A stretch of DNA of 7,706 nucleotides from contig JAIXYF010000384.1 in NCBI GenBank assembly GCA_027490345.1, positions 1 through 7,706 of the forward strand. Reading direction: 5' to 3'. This document shows, in pieces, positions 5,820 to 7,706 of the stretch. Made by a program: the position numbers and the translations under genes. Numbering within the stretch: the stretch's first letter is position 1; every line of letters starts with the position of its first letter. Under the pieces are notes generated by a model. That model was not told where the DNA came from. It did not search any database and worked only from the letters and a program-made list of their open reading frames with translations. Source of the DNA: Novosphingobium sp. (GTDB lineage: Bacteria; Pseudomonadota; Alphaproteobacteria; Sphingomonadales; Sphingomonadaceae).

Positions 5820-5852
5820 ACGATTTGCAACAACTTGCTGCGTGATCCCGCC

Positions 5853-6242
5853 TCAGGGGCAGCGCGAATCGCGCAGCGGCGGTGCGGCGGTGCGGGTCTG
5901 CCAGCTGCCGTCGGGGCCCTGATACTTCTCACCGGGCTTGGTCTGCGAAATCAGCAGGCAGCCCGATGTCAGCGCATATTCCTCCACCGTGGCGTGGGCG
6001 GCCGAGGCCTTTTCGGCATAGACCGCCTTGCGCTTGATGTTGAGCTCGTTGATCACCGCCTTGAGCGCGGGCGCGGGCGGCGTGACGAAGCCGAGGTAAC
6101 CATCGACCTTCTCACCCACATCGCCGGCCGCGCGTGCGGCGGCATAGGCCGGGTCACGCTGCGCCTGCACGGCCGCCGGAATCATGCCCGCCACCGCGAG
6201 GGCCGCCAAGGCCAGCTTCAGGTTTGCGAAATGTCGTGCCAT
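5853..6242 (-). CDS. ydbL: YdbL-family (DUF1318) periplasmic protein
   Basis: The product has 129 residues from the ATG at 6242. The N-terminus is a Sec signal (basic start, LKLALAALAVAGMIPA core, cleavage probable after AVQAQ or nearby). The mature part has the DUF1318 pattern: a short helix with AYAAARAAGDVGEKVDGYLG, then INELNIKRKAVYAEKA, and a C-terminal GEKYQGPDGSW. In E. coli, YdbL is the periplasmic companion of the YdbH-YnbE bridge, proposed to keep YnbE from assembling wrongly. Two mature cysteines (in TSGCLL and at the penultimate residue) could form a disulfide. The start is one base past the ynbE stop, with AAGGA about 11 bases upstream. A longer reading from 6293 would overlap ynbE by 50 bases and bury the signal, so it is not preferred. 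Confidence 0.85.
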   Translation of the reverse strand: MARHFANLKLALAALAVAGMIPAAVQAQRDPAYAAARAAGDVGEKVDGYLGFVTPPAPALKAVINELNIKRKAVYAEKASAAHATVEEYALTSGCLLISQTKPGEKYQGPDGSWQTRTAAPPLRDSRCP

Positions 6243-6243
6243 C

Positions 6244-6522
6244 TCAGAAAATGTCCTTGTTGCTGTCGATCGTCTGGCTGGCGTCTCCGGCAAGGCGATA
6301 GACCACTTCCTGCTTGATGTTGATGTTAAGCTCGATGACGATCGGCTTGTCGGGCGCTTTCACGGTAATGCACCCCCCCAACAGCAGACAACTTGTCATC
6401 GCGCTTGCCACCACCATGGCTGCAAGGCCCAATTGCCGCGCTCGCTCGCCTGTTCCTGCCATTGCACCATGCCCCCCGCCTGCGGTGGGCCACTTGGTTG
6501 CAGGGTTGCCGTTTCTCGTCAA
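6244..6522 (-). CDS. ynbE: YnbE-family outer membrane lipoprotein
   Basis: The small lipoprotein has lipobox LLLGG-C (Cys51 from the upstream start), then the short conserved mature part VKAPDKPIVIELNINIKQEV and an ending in NKDIF, as in YnbE. In E. coli YnbE sits in the outer membrane and adds beta-strands to the C-terminal end of YdbH, completing a periplasm-spanning groove for phospholipids. The start is unresolved. TTG at 6522 overlaps the ydbH stop (TTGA) and has AAGGA eight bases upstream, strong evidence for coupled initiation, but gives a 50-residue leader. ATG at 6462 gives a normal 30-residue lipoprotein signal but only a G-rich run as ribosome site. The upstream start is used here on the ribosome-site evidence. 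The mature protein is about 42 residues either way. Confidence 0.82.
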   Translation of the reverse strand: MTRNGNPATKWPTAGGGHGAMAGTGERARQLGLAAMVVASAMTSCLLLGGCITVKAPDKPIVIELNINIKQEVVYRLAGDASQTIDSNKDIF

Positions 6523-7706
6523 TTGCTGGTTCCTTGTGGCTTGGTGGTGCTGACCGGAGGCTGAACGGCGCTGGCAGGAGGCGGAAAGGTTCCGGGAAGG
6601 CCGTTGAATGCACCCGGCGGCGGCTGCGGGTTCATCGAGCTGATGAGGCTGTAGAACGGCGCATGGATATTGACGTTGAACTTCACCGGGATCTTGCCGA
6701 TCTGCCGCGTCACGAAGTTCTGCTTGGCGTCCCTACCCTGCTTGATCCCGGTAAACTCCACCCGCGTGACGACATCACCCGCCAGATTGCCGTCCATGCC
6801 AATGGTCATGGAGGAATAATCGAGCGATTTCAGCGCATCGAACGCGAAGTTCGCCATGGCCGAAAGGTCTTTGTAGGATAGCGCGCCCACGTAGGAAACC
6901 GTGCCCCCCGGCGGACGCGAAATCAGCTGCCCGCCGGTGATCCGCCCGCCGTTCGCGTCGAACTCCAGCGGCAAGCGCCCATCGAACGTGCCCGTCGCGG
7001 AAAGATTGGCCAGTTCCATCCGTTCCAGAAACTTCGAGGCATCGATGCCTTCGATCTCGATACGGAACCGGCGCGGCTCGTTCACCGTCAGCCTGAGGTC
7101 ACCCGGCGCAAGCTTCAGCCTGCCGCCAAGGAATGGCCAGAGCCCGCTGTTGATGCGCACCACTTGCCCGGCCAGCAGCTCGATATCGACCACGCCGTCG
7201 GTTACCTCGATCCCCGGATTGGCCGAGGCGACGCGCAAGGTCTGGTGCGGCGCGGTGACCATGCCGATGAGGTCAGTGAATTCCAGTGTGCCCGAAACGC
7301 CGTGAACCGGGCCGAAGGCGGCGGAGAAATCGAGCTTGTCGGTGCCGAACGCACCCGAACTAGTCACGGTCTCGGCCCTCCAGTCTACCACGCCCTTGCC
7401 GCGCACGGTGCCTTCGGCGTCCGCGATCACACCCTGAAACTGCGGGGCCAGCGTCTTGGGCTGCAATCCGCCGACTTTGCCGGGCACGATCTTGCCTTTG
7501 TCGAACACGAGGGCATCGACCGTGAGATCGGCATGCCCGCGCGCGGTGGCGAGATCGTGGCGCAAGCTCACGCGCATCACGTCGCGCCGCGAATCGGGTT
7601 CGCGCACGAGCGCCTCGGCGGTCACGCGGTTGTCCTTGAGGGTCAGGACCGCATCCTCACCGGCCAGCGTCTTGAACCGTGCCGGTTGCAGGCGGTCTGC
7701 TGCGGC
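6519..7706 (-). CDS. ydbH: YdbH-family AsmA-like intermembrane lipid transport protein, C-terminal part
   Basis: The frame is open from the window edge to TGA at 6521-6519, giving about 395 residues. The start and the N-terminal membrane anchor are beyond the window, so the gene is cut by the window and not visibly broken. The sequence is made of short alternating beta-strands, as in AsmA-like proteins that form a long hydrophobic groove across the periplasm. The region with NFVTRQIGKIPVKFNVNIHA followed by PFYSLISSM is the usual conserved end of the YdbH family (the domain named after DctA-YdbH dicarboxylate transport). It is followed by a Pro-rich tail (PQPPPGAFNG, FPPPASAVQPPVS). In E. coli this end meets YnbE at the outer membrane. 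The gene overlaps the possible TTG start of ynbE by four bases, and ynbE and ydbL follow at once, so the three should be one operon. The old name suggesting dicarboxylate transport should not be read as its function. Confidence 0.85.
   Translation of the reverse strand, partial: AAADRLQPARFKTLAGEDAVLTLKDNRVTAEALVREPDSRRDVMRVSLRHDLATARGHADLTVDALVFDKGKIVPGKVGGLQPKTLAPQFQGVIADAEGTVRGKGVVDWRAETVTSSGAFGTDKLDFSAAFGPVHGVSGTLEFTDLIGMVTAPHQTLRVASANPGIEVTDGVVDIELLAGQVVRINSGLWPFLGGRLKLAPGDLRLTVNEPRRFRIEIEGIDASKFLERMELANLSATGTFDGRLPLEFDANGGRITGGQLISRPPGGTVSYVGALSYKDLSAMANFAFDALKSLDYSSMTIGMDGNLAGDVVTRVEFTGIKQGRDAKQNFVTRQIGKIPVKFNVNIHAPFYSLISSMNPQPPPGAFNGLPGTFPPPASAVQPPVSTTKPQGTSN

Noticed and set aside
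6243..6293. Longer ydbL reading starting at 6293
   Set aside because: It overlaps ynbE by 50 bases and puts 17 polar residues before a good signal peptide; ATG at 6242, one base past the ynbE stop, is better.
4765..6317. Two overlapping + strand frames (4765-5922 and 5265-6317) over atpB, atpI, the atp promoter and ydbL
   Set aside because: Both run antisense to well-supported genes and have no recognisable domain or plausible ribosome site.
6393..7305. + strand frames opposite ydbH and ynbE
   Set aside because: Composition and position mark them as antisense shadows of the ydbH frame, which stays open to the window edge.

Overview
The window looks like a chromosomal segment of an alphaproteobacterium, most likely a sphingomonad (Novosphingobium or Erythrobacter type). 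Three things support this: high G+C coding sequence, an F0 ATP synthase gene cluster kept apart from the F1 genes with paired b' and b subunits, and the protein families present. The genus is inferred from general resemblance and not from any alignment.

Layout. On the + strand, positions 1-129 hold the last codons of a LacI-type transcriptional regulator. A DcsG-like ATP-grasp ligase follows (155-1045), probably in the same transcript. Everything else is on the - strand. A secreted, CshA/DUF11-type modular surface protein (1026-2897) converges on the ligase gene and overlaps its 3' end by 20 bases. Next is the F0 operon, read from high to low coordinate: atpI (5627-5310), atpB subunit a (5256-4456), atpE subunit c (4399-4172), atpF' subunit b' (4082-3591) and atpF subunit b (3598-3014). 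A promoter candidate lies before atpI, a terminator-like hairpin sits between atpE and atpF', and a terminator hairpin follows atpF. Upstream of that operon is a tightly packed ydbH-ynbE-ydbL set (window edge 7706 to 5853), where ydbH lacks its 5' end.

How the genes work together. The five atp genes encode the proton-translocating membrane sector of ATP synthase plus its assembly factor; the F1 genes must lie elsewhere. The ydbH/ynbE/ydbL trio matches the E. coli system in which the AsmA-like protein YdbH and the outer membrane lipoprotein YnbE form a bridge for phospholipid transport, with YdbL as periplasmic helper. The ATP-grasp ligase and the surface protein have no assigned substrate or partner here.

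There is no gene-free stretch longer than 300 bases; the longest is 225 bases (5628-5852), with the atp promoter candidate and a strong hairpin. I saw no tRNA, rRNA, CRISPR array, insertion sequence or phage feature. Nothing amounts to a clearly new system. The best leads are the intercistronic hairpin behind atpE, the palindrome lying over the atpI promoter, the subunit-a residue change beside the essential arginine, and the unassigned ATP-grasp and surface proteins.
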